Part shown: piece after piece, positions 10,374 through 22,900 of the stretch
How positions within the stretch are numbered: position 1 is the stretch's first letter
Layout: every line of letters starts with the position of its first letter
Assembly: GCA_036346395.1 (NCBI GenBank)
Contig: CM070599.1
Span: 26,341,232 to 26,405,231, forward strand
Direction of reading: 5' to 3'
Length of the DNA: 64,000 nucleotides
Origin: Hsuehochloa calcarea
Taxonomy: Eukaryota; Streptophyta; Magnoliopsida; Poales; Poaceae
Notes under the pieces: generated by a model
Told to the model about the DNA's origin: nothing
Seen by the model: the letters and a program-made list of their open reading frames with translations, nothing else
The model's database searches: none
Position numbers and translations under genes: made by a program

Positions 10374-11860
10374 TGGACCGAAAATACAACTAGAGGGGGG
10401 GGGTGAATAGGAGCACACTCACTTTTTCACAAATAATAGATTCAATAATATTTTACTCCAGTAGCTATGGAAGCTATGAAGATCAGTATATCAGTACAGC
10501 GGAAGACTAATATTGAATCCAATATAAACCCCTATGCAAAACGACAAAAACAACAAAGATTAAAGCACATCAGTGCGCTGTCGGTCGGACCGCTGGCCTT
10601 GGGTGGTCGGACCGATTTTCGGCCGGTCTGACCGGTGGCCATGGGCGGTCTGACCGCCGGCCTCCATAACAGATCGAAAAACCCGATGACGAAGATGCAA
10701 ATAGATGAAACTTTTGATCTAATAATCCAAACTTGATGAAACTTGAAACACACATTCTTTATGATATCAAGGACCTATTCCAATAGAAGTTTATGATAAT
10801 TCTTGAAAGAATAGCGATTTTTTTCGATTTGATTGAAGAAGGGTTCAAAACCGGATCAAAAGGAAAACTTGATTCAAGATCTTGCTCGTGGGTGATTGAT
10901 GATCAAGATGATCCTAGAAGGGTTCCCACACATCATAGCAAGCTAGATCACATGAAGAATTCAATCAAAAACTCGCGGATCAAAGAAAGACCTAAAATCA
11001 TCAAATAGAGAGAAAGAACGGAATATGACAAAACATTGATCAAACTTTCCTTTGATTGATTGATATGATCTGGGCTTACAGCCACTCCATCAAAGGAGGA
11101 CAATGCTCAATCCAAGAGCATGAAAATCACATCAAAACATTAAGAACCCTAGCCTCCACAAAAGCTCTCCGTAAGAAAATTAGGGTTTGCAAGAATAGCA
11201 AAAGAGGAAAAGAAATGGTGCAGCCACCACCCTCTCCTATTTATAGTGGAGGCTTAGACCTTCTAGAAGTTTGATCCTATTGGGCTCCCGTTAAGGCCAA
11301 AAATAAACGGGACACTTACACACGTATTTTAATGCACCATCTTTATCTCACTTTGACCTAACTAGCTACACCTTGCGCCATCTTGCGCCTCGGATTAGCT
11401 AAAAGATCACCCTTGTCCATCTTGCGTCACGCTTGAGTTCATTGACCTCACCCGGCATCGTCGATCGTTCTGGACCTCATCTCTTCAAGCCTAATCCCGA
11501 TCATCCTCGCCGTTGACCGTCGTTGACCACCAAGCAACCTGCACAATAATAGACAAGTAAACCGAATTTGGGAACAAGTTCTTCACAACTTGACCCATGT
11601 TAGTCAAAACATGCATCATGCAAAATATATACCTTGAAACTCATGACTTTGACCTAACAAACGAATATCGTCGCCCCGAAGACCGATGATCAAAGTGAAA
11701 ACCGGTCAGACCGCCCACCCTGGCCGGTCTGTCTGCCACCTATGGGCCGGTCAGACCGCCAGCTGGGACTTAGCCATTTTTCCTCTTTGAAAACCGAAAC
11801 CTACTAGAATTTTCAAACCAATAGAACTTTTGGTTGGAGGCTCCAAAAATTATGAGACCA
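10374..11860 (-). mobile_element. Copia-family LTR, probably solo, antisense
   Basis: Begins TGTTGGACCGAAAATACAAC and a G-run followed by GTGAATAGG, a form common in rice LTR elements. It contains repeated CGGTCTGACCG-like words (10585-10665, 11700-11765). Parts match, in the same orientation, the insertion in the SEC23-like gene at 21.2-22.8 kb (compare GGAAAACTTGATTCAAGA at 10861 with 21520). In that copy the primer-binding site and gag lie on the minus strand, so this LTR is read on the minus strand too. The right boundary is approximate. No gag or pol is attached. Confidence 0.6.
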
Positions 11861-12160
11861 AGTGCAAATAGAATCCCCTCTGTTGCCTGCTACCCCTATT
11901 TTTGGCCCATCTCAATTCCTCACTTATTGACACCGCTAGGGTCCGATAGGCCGATCTTGACCGGCTCGACCACCGCCACGCGATTCTGCTCGCCCGACAA
12001 AGACTAAACTTGTTCCGAAAACCTGTGAAACGAGAAACAACGTCATTACCAATTATCACATCATCCTAAGATCTGGAACATATCCCCATGATATCCACAC
12101 TCATAACATAATAATGAAGATGAATATATACAGGAGAAATATTTTAAGGGGTTTTGATAC
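11861..12160. other. Unassigned spacer
   Basis: Between the LTR and the inverted gypsy fragment. No gene recognised. Confidence 0.4.
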
Positions 12161-12370
12161 AGGGTCGCCCGATCTTCTCGACGTATGATTGAATACTCAC
12201 GTGCCCCTCTTGAATCGTAGTGATCTTTCGTTGCCCATGCAAGAATTAACACTCTATAATTCGCAAGAACACACGTTGATTTCACCGACCACTAAGTGAA
12301 ATCATCATGCTTCCAATTCCTTGCGGAAAGGTCGAACGATATGAATTTAGAACTCTCAATTCCCCCTTCA
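12161..12370 (-). mobile_element. Ty3/gypsy 3'-end fragment, antisense
   Basis: When reversed, this segment matches 14088-14300, the end of the plus-strand gypsy fragment, including GGAATTGGAAGCATGATGAT, CACGTGAGTATTC and CGTCGAGAAGATCGGG. It is therefore the tail of a second copy of the same family in opposite orientation. Confidence 0.75.
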
Positions 12371-12389
12371 AGTTGGTTTGGCCAACATG

Positions 12390-14310
12390 GAAGAACAAGA
12401 GTAAACTTGTTTCAATTTGTTTTATGATAAAGAATTCTATGCTCTTGTACGTGTTTTAGAGACTTGGCAACATTATCTTTGGCTCAAAGAGTTTGTCATA
12501 CATTATGATCATTAGGCTTTAACTTGAAATGATAAGCTAAGTTGAACCGTAGACATGCTAAGTGAGTTGAATTCATTGAAAACTTTTCATACATGTTAAA
12601 TACAAGAAAGACAAAGAGAATGTGGTAGCTGATACTTTATCTAGAAAGAATGTGCTATTAACCCAATTGGACGTAAAGGTTCCCATATTAGAGAGTCTGA
12701 AATAATTATATGCTTCTGATCATGAATTTTCAGCACCATATTCTAAATGAAAAGATGGGACAAGTATCATATACATGATGGTTTTCTATTTAAAACTGAC
12801 AAGCTATGTGTTCCAGATTCGTCTGTGTGTTTGCTCTGTTGCATGAATCTCATGCAAGGGGATTGATGGCACATTTTGGTAGGGAGAAGACCTTCATGAT
12901 GTTGGCCAATCACTTCTATTAGCCAAAGATGAGACAAGATGTTGAGAGGTTTGTTCAGCATTGTGTTACATGCCATAAAGCTAAGTCTAAACTCAATCCA
13001 CATGGTTTGTATACTCCACTTCTAGTTCCTAGTGCTCCTTGGGAAGATATTAGCATGGATTTTGTTTTAGGTTTGCTTAGGACTAAGAGGGGGAGGGATT
13101 TTGTTTTTGTAGTCGTCGATAGGTTTTCTAAGATGACACACTTTATTCCTTGTCATAAGAGCGATGATGCATCATATGTAGCTGACTTATTTTTCAGAAA
13201 ATTATGAGATTGCATGGCGTGCCTCGAACTATTGTTTCAAGTCATGATGTGAAGTTCATGAGCTACTTTTGGAAGACTTTGTGGACCAAGCTTGGGACAA
13301 AGTTGCTCTTTCGATAACTTATCACCCACAAATCATTGGGCAGACCGAGGTGGTGAACCGTACACTCTCAATGTTGCTGCGGATAATGATCAAGAAGAAC
13401 TTAAAAGAGTGGGAAGATTGTTTACCCCATGTTGAATTTGCATATAATCGGGCGGTGCATTCTACTACTCAATTGTGTCCATTTGGGGTGGTGTATGGCT
13501 TCAAACCGATCACACCACTTGATTTGCTACCACTTCCATTGCAAGAGCATGCTAATATGGAGGCTTCTAAGCGTGCTGATTTTGTAAATAAACTCCATAA
13601 AAAGACTAAAGAGATAATTGAGGTGAATGTACGTTCTTATGCTTCCAAAGCTAACAAAACTATAAAGAAAATGTTGTTTGAACCAGGTGATTTAGTTTTG
13701 GTTCATTTTCATAAAGAACGCTTTCCAAAGAGGAGTACATCCAAGTTGATGCCACATGGTGATGGTCCTTTTAAAGTGCTTGCCAAGATCAACGATAATG
13801 CATATAAGATTGAGCTTCTAGGTGACGATTATGCGACAAGTGCTACTTTTAATGTTACTGATTTGTCACCATTCTTTGGGCAAGATGATATAGAGTCAAG
13901 AACAACTACTTTTCAAGAGAGGGAGGACGATGAGGACATCCCTACTACTACTACATCTTCCACTCCAAGTGTGCATGAGGCTATTCATAAAGCACCAAAG
14001 GGTCTAATGACTAAATCAAGCGCCAAGCTTCTAAACCAACAGGTGCTTTTGTTTCTTAAAGAATTTCCTATTGACTTTGATGAGAAGGGGAATTGAGAGT
14101 TCAATCAAGATCGTTCAACCTTTCCGCTGGGAATTGGAAGCATGATGATTTCACTTGGTGGTCGATGAAATCAGCATGTGTGATTTGGCGAATTAAAGAG
14201 TGCCAACTTTTGCATTGGCAAGAGGGGATCACTACAATTCATCAATTCCACGTGAGTATTCGATCCTACGTCGAGAAGATCGGGTGACCCTATATCAGGT
14301 TTTGTTTGTT
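12390..14310 (+). pseudogene. Ty3/gypsy pol fragment: RNase H, integrase, tail
   Basis: From about 12425 the plus strand reads FYALVRVLETWQHYLWLKEF (RNase H), then DKENVVADTLSRKN near 12610. The integrase zinc finger and core follow: CVTCHKAKSKLNPHGLY and SMDFVLGLL from 12929, and YHPQIIGQTEVVNRTLSML from 13320. The C-terminal segment ends in an acidic, Thr/Ser-rich tail (stop 14094-14096). Frames are broken at 12720-12930 and between 13207 and 13269. No gag, protease or reverse transcriptase is attached, so this is a 5'-truncated remnant. It is a different family from the gypsy element at 36.7-45 kb, judging by the integrase text. Confidence 0.85.
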
Positions 14311-14483
14311 TTAGCTATTAAGAAGGAACATAAGCATAGCGCATATCCAACTTCATACTAGCTAGATTGTTGTGGATTTATGATGTGTTTGGTGTGTGTC
14401 CAAGTTTTGGCAAAGCTTGGTAAATAAAAGGGAGTTGCTAGCCCATGCTATACAGTTGGAACGTTGGAATGTGTTTCCAACAG

Positions 14484-14630
14484 TATAGCAGTTTCATGAA
14501 GTTTCACAATATTTTAGTTGCATAAAAGTTTCATGTTTTCGAGTTTGAAGTTTCAAGTAAGTTTCAACACATTTCATAAAAAAAAAGTTTCAGAATGTTT
14601 CAAGAAGTTTTAGAAGGTTTCATAAAAGAT
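14484..14630. repeat. AGTTTCA-rich array, left half
   Basis: Irregular repeats of AGTTTCA and GGTTTCA. Continues at 15684 after an inserted element. Confidence 0.7.
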
Positions 14631-15683
14631 AGAAGTTCACTTTACCCCCTGGACTTATGGGTTGAGTTAAAAAAACACATTCAACTATAAAACCGTTCAC
14701 TTTCCACCCAAACTAGCAAAACTAGTGCAAATCACCTCCTTCACCGAAAACTACCCCATTTTTACTAAGGTGGCATCTACATATTAAAGTTTTGATGACA
14801 TGGCATCCATGTGTTCATGTATAGTTGTGTTACCAATTAACTAAAGTGGATGGGCCCACATGTCATCCCCTAAAAGGGGCTTATTCCTCATTTCAAAGCA
14901 TAGAGAGGGAGAAAGAGGATTTGGGGCCAACGAAGGCCATGGATGGCGGTGGTGGTGCTTGAACGACAATGACTCCATCGAATGGGGGCTTGATGAGATG
15001 GTGTTGTAGTCGTCGTTGACTAGAGGACAATATGCAACTGAGTTGGAGAAGTATGGGAACTAGCGAGCTCAATTTGGACCTTGGCCATCATCGTCACTGC
15101 TTAGACTTGCTCTAGCCCACTATCCCCTCTTTCTCCCTATCACCCTCATCGTACTGCCGCTGTTGCCCACTGGATTCATATTCGAGCGCGCCGGTGGCTA
15201 GGCAGCCTCCTCTGCTCTCTCCAATCACCAGCACATAGGCCAAGGTCGTCAGTCCATCTCCTCTACCTTTTGGATCCAGATCAGGCACGCCGGTCGCAAG
15301 GCCGACGCCTCTGCCCACCGGAGGAGAGGAATAGAAGAGGAAGATGAAGAGATATGAGGGAGAGAAGAGGAAGAGCAGCAATCTAGCGGTCAACGTTTGT
15401 GGGCTTGAGGTACTCATGTAGTAGCAGTTGGCTCACCGGTGACTGGGCTCAAGCGCGTCAACTTTGGCAAGGAGAATAAAGAGAATGAGAGAATGAAGAT
15501 GCTGTGTGTGATGCCATATCAACACAAAGCGAGACCATGTGGCAAAAACCACCAATGAAACCAGCTCTAGGGGTAATTTGCACTGGTTTTGCTAGTTGAG
15601 GGGTGGAAAGTGAATAGTTTTGTTGTTAAGGGTGTTTTTTGGACTCAGACAATAAGTTCGGGGGGGGGGTAAAGTGGACTTCT
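14631..15683. mobile_element. 1.05-kb terminal-inverted-repeat element
   Basis: The left end AGAAGTTCACTTTACCCCCT pairs with the right end, which in reverse reads AGAAGTCCACTTTACCCCCC. Similarity continues for about 100 bp (for example TTTCCACCC...CTAGCAAAACTAGTGCAAAT and its inverse near 15575-15610). It splits the AGTTTCA array. No target duplication of 8-9 bp could be matched. The interior contains no transposase, so it is non-autonomous. Superfamily uncertain, Mutator-like being one option. Confidence 0.65.
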
Positions 15684-16110
15684 TTCTTCGTAAAAAGTTT
15701 CAGCGGGTTTCAAGAAGTTTCGTAAGGTTTCACCAATGTTTTGGCAAGTTTCATATAAAAATTAGATGAAAAACAAATGGAAGGCAAGTTTCGCGACGTT
15801 GCAAAAATTGAAACCTCGAGTTTCCACATGAGTTTTAGGTTTGAAAAACTAAAAGCTCAAGTTTCAAACATGATATTGGAGCAAGTTTCAAAATTGAAAC
15901 TTTGATTCATCGAGTTTCATGTACGAAACTTAATATTTCAAAAAGATTTCAATTGTTAGTATTAGAAGTTAGTTTCACATAAGTTTCAAAGCAAAATTCA
16001 ACCAATTTTCATAGGAGTTTCAACATCCGAATGATTTTTTTGCCAAGTTTCATAATACATCTACCAAGTGTCACACAAGTTTCAAAATCCGACGATGTTT
16101 CACATAAAAA
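15684..16110. repeat. AGTTTCA-rich array, right half
   Basis: More than fifteen AGTTTCA or GTTTCA words in 420 bp, in both direct and mixed spacing. The array probably belongs to one transposon together with 14484-14630 and is related to the array at 2395-2630. Confidence 0.7.
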
Positions 16111-16960
16111 AGGGCTTACCGACGGCCTCACCCGCCACCCGCTCACGGCTCGCCGCCGCGCTTGCTCATCCACAGCCACCGCGGCCTCGAGATCGCTCAT
16201 GCGGTGCACGAGCCTCGCTTAGGTTGGAAGCAAGCGTGAGCTCCATGTCCGACCACAACGCTATCTTCCCACTACTGTCGGACACCGTGCTCGCTTATCG
16301 TGTCCATGCCCCGGCACTGTCGCGCCCGCTTGCCCCACAACCACAACGCTCATTCGCCGCTTGCCGGTGGCTCTCAACTGACGTCGCTCCCAATCACTTG
16401 CAGCCATTGCGTAGATCGAGTCACTGCTAACCACGCCTACCCTTCTCCGCACTCACTTGTGTACATCGCCACACGAGCTAACCCGTCGTTGCTTGCTATT
16501 CCAACCTCTGCAGTGAAGGAGATGGTAGGAAGAGAGAGATGCGATAATGGGCGGATGAGAGTGTCGATGGGTTCAAGTGGATAAGGATTTGACTTTATGG
16601 TGTAGGTGTGATATGAAACGTGGAAAACTCCTACCGTTGATTTGTCTCGGAAACGTACCGTTAGGTAGTTTTTCTCTTAAAAAAAAAGGCTGAGACAAAA
16701 TGTGTTAATAGTCACCACACTTCCCGGAAAGGATCTAGATGAAACAGCAAGATGCTACTGGCCAGTCTGGCCTACTGCCACAGTCAGCAGTCACGACGCC
16801 TTTTGATTTCTGGCAGCCGTACAATTAACAGTTAGACGGTTCTGATCGTTTTCTGTAGTAGACTAGTAGAGCAGCCCAACACAAAGGAAGGCTTCGCCCC
16901 CTCTCTCATCAGATCCCTCACACATCACCGGATCCACATCCCAGGCCGCGCGGCGCAGCA
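16111..16960. other. GC-rich spacer and SEC23-like gene 5' region
   Basis: 16120-16420 is GC-rich with short frames that I could not assign. The last 100 bp before 16961 should be promoter and 5' UTR. No TATA box stands out. Confidence 0.4.
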
Positions 16961-19900
16961 ATGGCGGTGCGCGCGAGCCTCGCCTGCTTCCCCTCCGACG
17001 CGGCGCTCCACGAGTCCTCCGGCATCCCGTGGGGCGTCGCCGTCACGCCCTTCTCCGCCGCCGACGAGCGCGGCACGCCGCCGGCCACCGGCGACGAGGG
17101 CCACCTTCTCCCGCGTTGCGACTCCTGCTTCGCCTACTTCAGCACCCTTTGCCCGCTCCACCGCTGGTCGTGGTCCTGCGCCATCTGCTCCGCCGACAAC
17201 GACCTCCCCGCCGACGCCGCCGCCCGCTACGCCCGCGACGGCGGCCACGACCCGCCCGAGATGCGCTCCGCCTTCGTCGACCTCCTCCTCCCGGGTATGG
17301 GTCCCACTGTTCCGATCTGATGCAATGTGGCTGTGGCGCGGTGCAATGACGTATTGGTGGTTTTTGTAGGGGAGGAGGGCGAGGCGGCGGCGGCGACGAC
17401 TCCCGTGTACGTGGCGGTGGTGGACTTGTCCTGTAAGATCTCATGATTCCTTCGACTTAAACCATGAACATTTGGTTCTAGCTTATGTGTTGTACTGTCT
17501 CCAAAATTTAAAGATCAGTGACCCGCACCTTTATCTCTAAACAAGAAAATTGACAAATGGAGTAGTGTCCTGTTAACGCTTTAAGCTTGCTATTTGTTAA
17601 ATATGATCCAAGTATGAGTAGATTGAGCCCCAGCTGAGGGGCGCCATATGAATGCAGAATTCTATGACACCTACTGTGCTCATGCCTTGAAGTTAGTCCA
17701 ATGAGTGATTGATATGATTGTGGTGTTCCTGTTTGCGGCACCTGTGGATGCTTGCTTGCTTTGAATTGCAAAAAGAAAAACAGCATTACAGCATCACAGT
17801 GAACAACTCTACCAATCCAAGATCCCTTTAAGTTGATGGAATTTGTTTTCCATTAACATTATACCTGAATCAATAGCATCCAAAGCCATTCCATGATTCC
17901 AATGTTTAGCTTGGATTCGTCAAGTTTAAGATTTCCTTAAGAATATTTCTAGAGTACTTTCTGCTGCAAGCTTTATTCAGACCTTCCGTCTTCCGTGTCA
18001 TTTTCTTTAGAACTCGCTTGTTTCTGATAATTTGTTTATTCATGTTGTGTTTTAGCTTCAGAGGAGTTTCTGGAGCTAGTCAAAAGTGCTCTTCTAGCAG
18101 CTCTTGAAGGTGAGGTCCAGTCACAGGTTTTAAGAGCTAATCTATTGTCTATGTCATAAAACTCAAAAGCCTTTTTTTTATCAAAACAACTCAAAAGCTT
18201 TTTCATTCAGATATGTGTCACTGATTTAGTGATGCCATGCAGCTCTTTCTCCAGGATCATTGTTTGGGCTTTTGACATTTAGCAGCAAGATAGGATTATA
18301 TGATGTTCAAGGTCCAATACCGATTGTGAAGAATGTTTTTATCCCTCCTGATTCTGATGGCACCTTACTTGTCGACCTTGAAGATATCATGCCACTTCGT
18401 TCTTTTTTGGTTCCTGTATGTATATTACGCTGTTGCTTACAGTTTTCCCCTTATTTGTAATTCCTTTAATTTAATGTCTTTTCTTTTACTCTAGTTTGTG
18501 TTCCTAGAATATTCATATCTCTTGTATGTGCTTATCTCAGTTACATCTTAACAGGTTGACAGTTGCAAAGATCGCATTGCTGAAGCACTTGACACAATTA
18601 AACCTATATCTTCCTGGGAAATGACAACAACTCCATCACAAGTTCAGGATCATGTACTGCATCATACCCGTGGTTTTGGGGTAGCAGTGGATGCTCTTGT
18701 GAACTATCTAAGTTTGGAATATGGAATTACGTTTGAACTTGGTATGTTAACGTCTTGACTACACTGCCATTCTGTTATTTCATTTGTAGATAGACTACCT
18801 TTTGTTTGAAGGCTATATTACTATGCGGGTCTGTAGTACCTGACCTTGCCTTGTACTATAATATCTTGCCCTGATAATTTCAAAAACAGCTAGGATATTT
18901 GCGTTTTTATCTGGTCCACCAAATTATGGGGCTGGCCGACTAGACAGAAGAAGTGTTGGGAACCATAATGCTGGTATAGTGGTGGATTCTGATCATACAT
19001 TGTTTCCTGAACATACAAGTTTCTACAAAAATCTGGTAGGTTTACGTAAAGATCGGTCAATTCATTATGAGAATATCTTAGAATATATCCTGATTGGCAT
19101 ATCACAGGCTGCTAGTGCTGTTCAAGCAGGTGTATGTGTGGACCTTTTTGCCATTACAAATGAATACACAGATCTTAATTCCCTGAAAGCTCTGAGTGTT
19201 GAGAGTGGTGGCTCATTGTATCTGTATTCAAATACAGATGAATCAACACTTCCACAAGATATGTAAGTTCAGTCATAATCTGTGCCGTGTATCTCTATTT
19301 ATTCAGCAGTTCAACTGTATCACTTCAAGTAAAATATGTATTAGGATAACTGATGTTCATGATATTTTTTTAGTAAGGGTGACTCAAAAAATTGGGGGTG
19401 CCTGGAACTCCCCTACCATTGGAATTGCATCCATGGGCATTCATATCAATTTAGTGACTTTTGGTTAATTTGATTTTAATGCACACTAACTTTTTAGTTA
19501 GTCTTCATGCCAGACTTTCTTTTGGGGTGGTGACGTCTGAATAGATCTCTTCCTATTATTCTATTGTGGACAACTGGTTCTAGTACTTCTCACTGTTCGA
19601 GTCCTGGATCATGTCGGACTTGCCTAATCCCAAATAATCCAATGAACGTTAGTGTTGGTTGTGCACCACCCAAATATCCATACTATAAACTGTAAGAATC
19701 AGGGTTGTAAGTTAGATAGATACCTGGTACAAGGGAACATGAACATATATGTATATATTGTACAGAACGTCAGAATATGTTATGCATGTTGTTCATATAC
19801 ATTGATTATTATATAGCTATAAAGCAGTAGTGTGAGTTTTATCCACCGTTTTGCAGATACAAAATGCTGAGCCGTACTTATGCTTTTGGATGTGTGCTGC

Positions 19901-22900
19901 GATTGAGAACATCTTCAGAGTTCAAGATTGCTGATTCTGTAAGTACTCTTGAGGGATATGCAATTTACTTATGTGAGCTTTCTTATTTGTTCCTGCTGCT
20001 GATACTGTTTGTCTTATTTAATGTATTTTCAACAGTATGGCCATTTCTTTCCGGATCCTCAATACATGCATGTTCAGCACATAAATTGTTGTGATTCATT
20101 TGGTGCGTACACTTACGACTTTGAGTTTGAAAAGGATTCTCATTTTTCCAGGTAAAGGACTTTCTATTTTCTAACTTGTCTAGCATATATGCTTTACATG
20201 TGTTAATCTTTTATAAATTTTAGTAAACTAGAAGCGATGGGGCATTTTTCCTTCTTTGCTCTGACAAATGGAATCTCAATATTTCCCTGGTTTCGAAAGG
20301 AAAATGTGGATTTCTTTTGTTCCATTTGCAGCATTGGTCTTTGGTAGTAATTAGTTGTGCCGAATTGTTTCCAATTGTTTGTATCGGATATTCTGTAACC
20401 CCCACCCCCCAAGGTGACTTTAGGCTCAATTATTATGTGTTTAGGGGCCTGGCCTGAATGGAGAAGCATAAGCCAATTGTTGTGACCATAATAGCTGGTC
20501 AAATTTAGTATGTTACTGAACCATCAGAAAGTTCAGCATAAACTATCCTGTCCATATCTGAAACCAGGAAGATTTAATTCTGTCTTACCTGTATTAGATT
20601 GATCAAGGCCATGCAAAAGTAAGCGTATAACAATTTCTCCATTACCACACTTGTTAGACCAGTTCGTTCGTTGTAACAATTAACTTCTTTCCGGATGCCT
20701 TCTTTTTGAAAAGCAATATTTCAAAACAACTGGCTAGATGGAGACATCACGGTACTCAGAGAAAGAGAAAAATCCTAGAAATTGTTTCATTGATTGTCAG
20801 AAGAGAAAAAAAAACCAGAAATTCCAACATTAATAGGATAAAAGGAATCTAACCATCCTTTCTTTTACGAGGAATCTAACCATCTATTAGTTGTTACAAC
20901 CTAGTTCTCAATTATAATGTTTTGAGATCTGTTCTTAAAAAGAGTCCATGGAAGAAATACACAATGTAAAAGGATGTTATCCACACGGGCTTTTAACAAC
21001 CATGCTATACAAATACATAAGAGAATCCTAAATCGTAGAAGACAAATTATAACCGTTGATTGAAAGTACTGTAAACAGCTAGTTGTGCAATTGCACGGCT
21101 TCTAGGCTAGTTTCATAGAGTTATCCTTGCCTGAGTATATGTTGATTAACAAATGTTGTAACCTCTATAGTTCTATGCCTAAAAGAAAAAGAACTGTAAC
21201 CAATATGTCACGTGGCATCAGTATAAATCTTTGGACGGTGGACGGCTCGATTCCGCCAACCCAATGGTCTCGAGTACAGGCCGGTCGAACCGCTGTAAGG
21301 TTTGGCGGTTGACCGGTAGAGTCCAAGATCTTGAAAAACTCCACCTAAAACCAAAACGAAATTTGATCCAACTTTTGATTCAACCAATGAAACTTGACCA
21401 AATTTCTAGCACACCTCCCTAATGATATTAGAGACCTATTTCTAGCGACGATCCGTCGATCCACTTCGCAGAATCGATCTCTCGAGATTTTATCAAAAGT
21501 GCTCAAACCCTAAAAAGGAAAATCTTGATTCAAGACTTGCTTGTGGGGTTTGATGATCTAGATGACTCTAGAAGTAATCCCACACATCAAAGCAAGGTAG
21601 AGTAGGCCAAGAGACCAAGCATGAACCTTTGAATCAAGGAAGCCAAACAGTTAAAACTGTTCTGTAAAATTATCTTCAAATCCTCACAATACCATTTTTG
21701 TACCTGCAGGAAATCAAGCCCTCCTATTCTTCAAATTGCATTCAAGTACACTTCGATTGTGCACCACAGTGATACATTCGTACGCTCTTGTGAATTTGGT
21801 GGAAAGGAGGGCTAAGTCATCCCCTGCAATTTCTCAAGTTGCTCATCACTCAAAGAATGTAAAGCGATAATGAAAAGCCGATGAGCTACAATCAAGAGAA
21901 TCGAAGAGCAACCCTTGGATTTGTCGACCACCAAAGCCATCGACTACTGTCTTGGGGAGACGCGAGATAAAATCAATCTCATGCGTCTTCAACCTCGAGT
22001 AGAGCTTATCCATGGTAAGCTCACTCATGACAAGATTGTCATTGATGGAAGTGATCTTCATACCCCGCACCTTCACATCAAGAGCACCCGTAAGTCGGGC
22101 GTGCATTTTCGCACTCGTAAAATATCAAGTCAACAAATACGGAGATCATGAAGAATTTTAGAGAATCTTCCCACACTCATCCAAAGACTCACCGTGCCTT
22201 TGTTCGATCTTCGAGTAAACCTTTTGAGCCGGGTTCTGCCTCACTTCCTTGATCGCAGTGGACCCTTCGTGATAATCACAAAGTGTCCGCCAGATCTCGT
22301 GAGCAGACCGCATGAGCAACACGCCAAACTCGGATCGACTAAGGCCTTGGATCAAATAATTCCGAGCCTCTTATTTGGCCTCCACATCCGGAGTGATCGA
22401 TCGCCATCTACCGGCACGACATAAGGGTTTTTCACCTTTAGCCAAATAGCGGCCCTTGAGCCTCGATATACGCTTGCATACGAGCCTTCCAAAGATGCAA
22501 AGTCAACTCCTCAAAATGTGTGGCTTGGTTGAGTACTTGTCATCGCCATGGCTCCAAAGACCGGTTAAGATCTATAAAAGAGCTAACCGGCTCGATACCA
22601 CTTGTAGGACCAGGAAGGCGACTAGGGTAAAGTAATAGGCGCTTTCAAAACTTTCTCGCCTAAATCAAAACCAACACGTGCTTTACTCCTTTAGCTATGA
22701 GAGCTAAGAAGTTCAATGAGCACACAACTAAGCCTTGTGTTGAATTTGATAAGCCCTCAAGCACACGACACAAAAGGAGAAAAGAACGATGGTGTCTCAA
22801 ATTCTGGTAGCAGGTAGATTTGCTTACAGCTGACACTCAGATTTGTGAATACTGTGTAGTATGTAACTGTTTGCTCTTACAATTTGTAATGTATATATGA

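Noticed and set aside
14631..15683. 9-bp target duplication for the 1.05-kb inverted-repeat element
   Set aside because: No convincing direct repeat was found at any reasonable choice of ends, so the superfamily was left open.
16068..16584. GC-rich open frames upstream of the SEC23-like gene as a separate gene
   Set aside because: No splice logic, no motif, and they adjoin a repeat array; more likely transposon-borne or chance frames.
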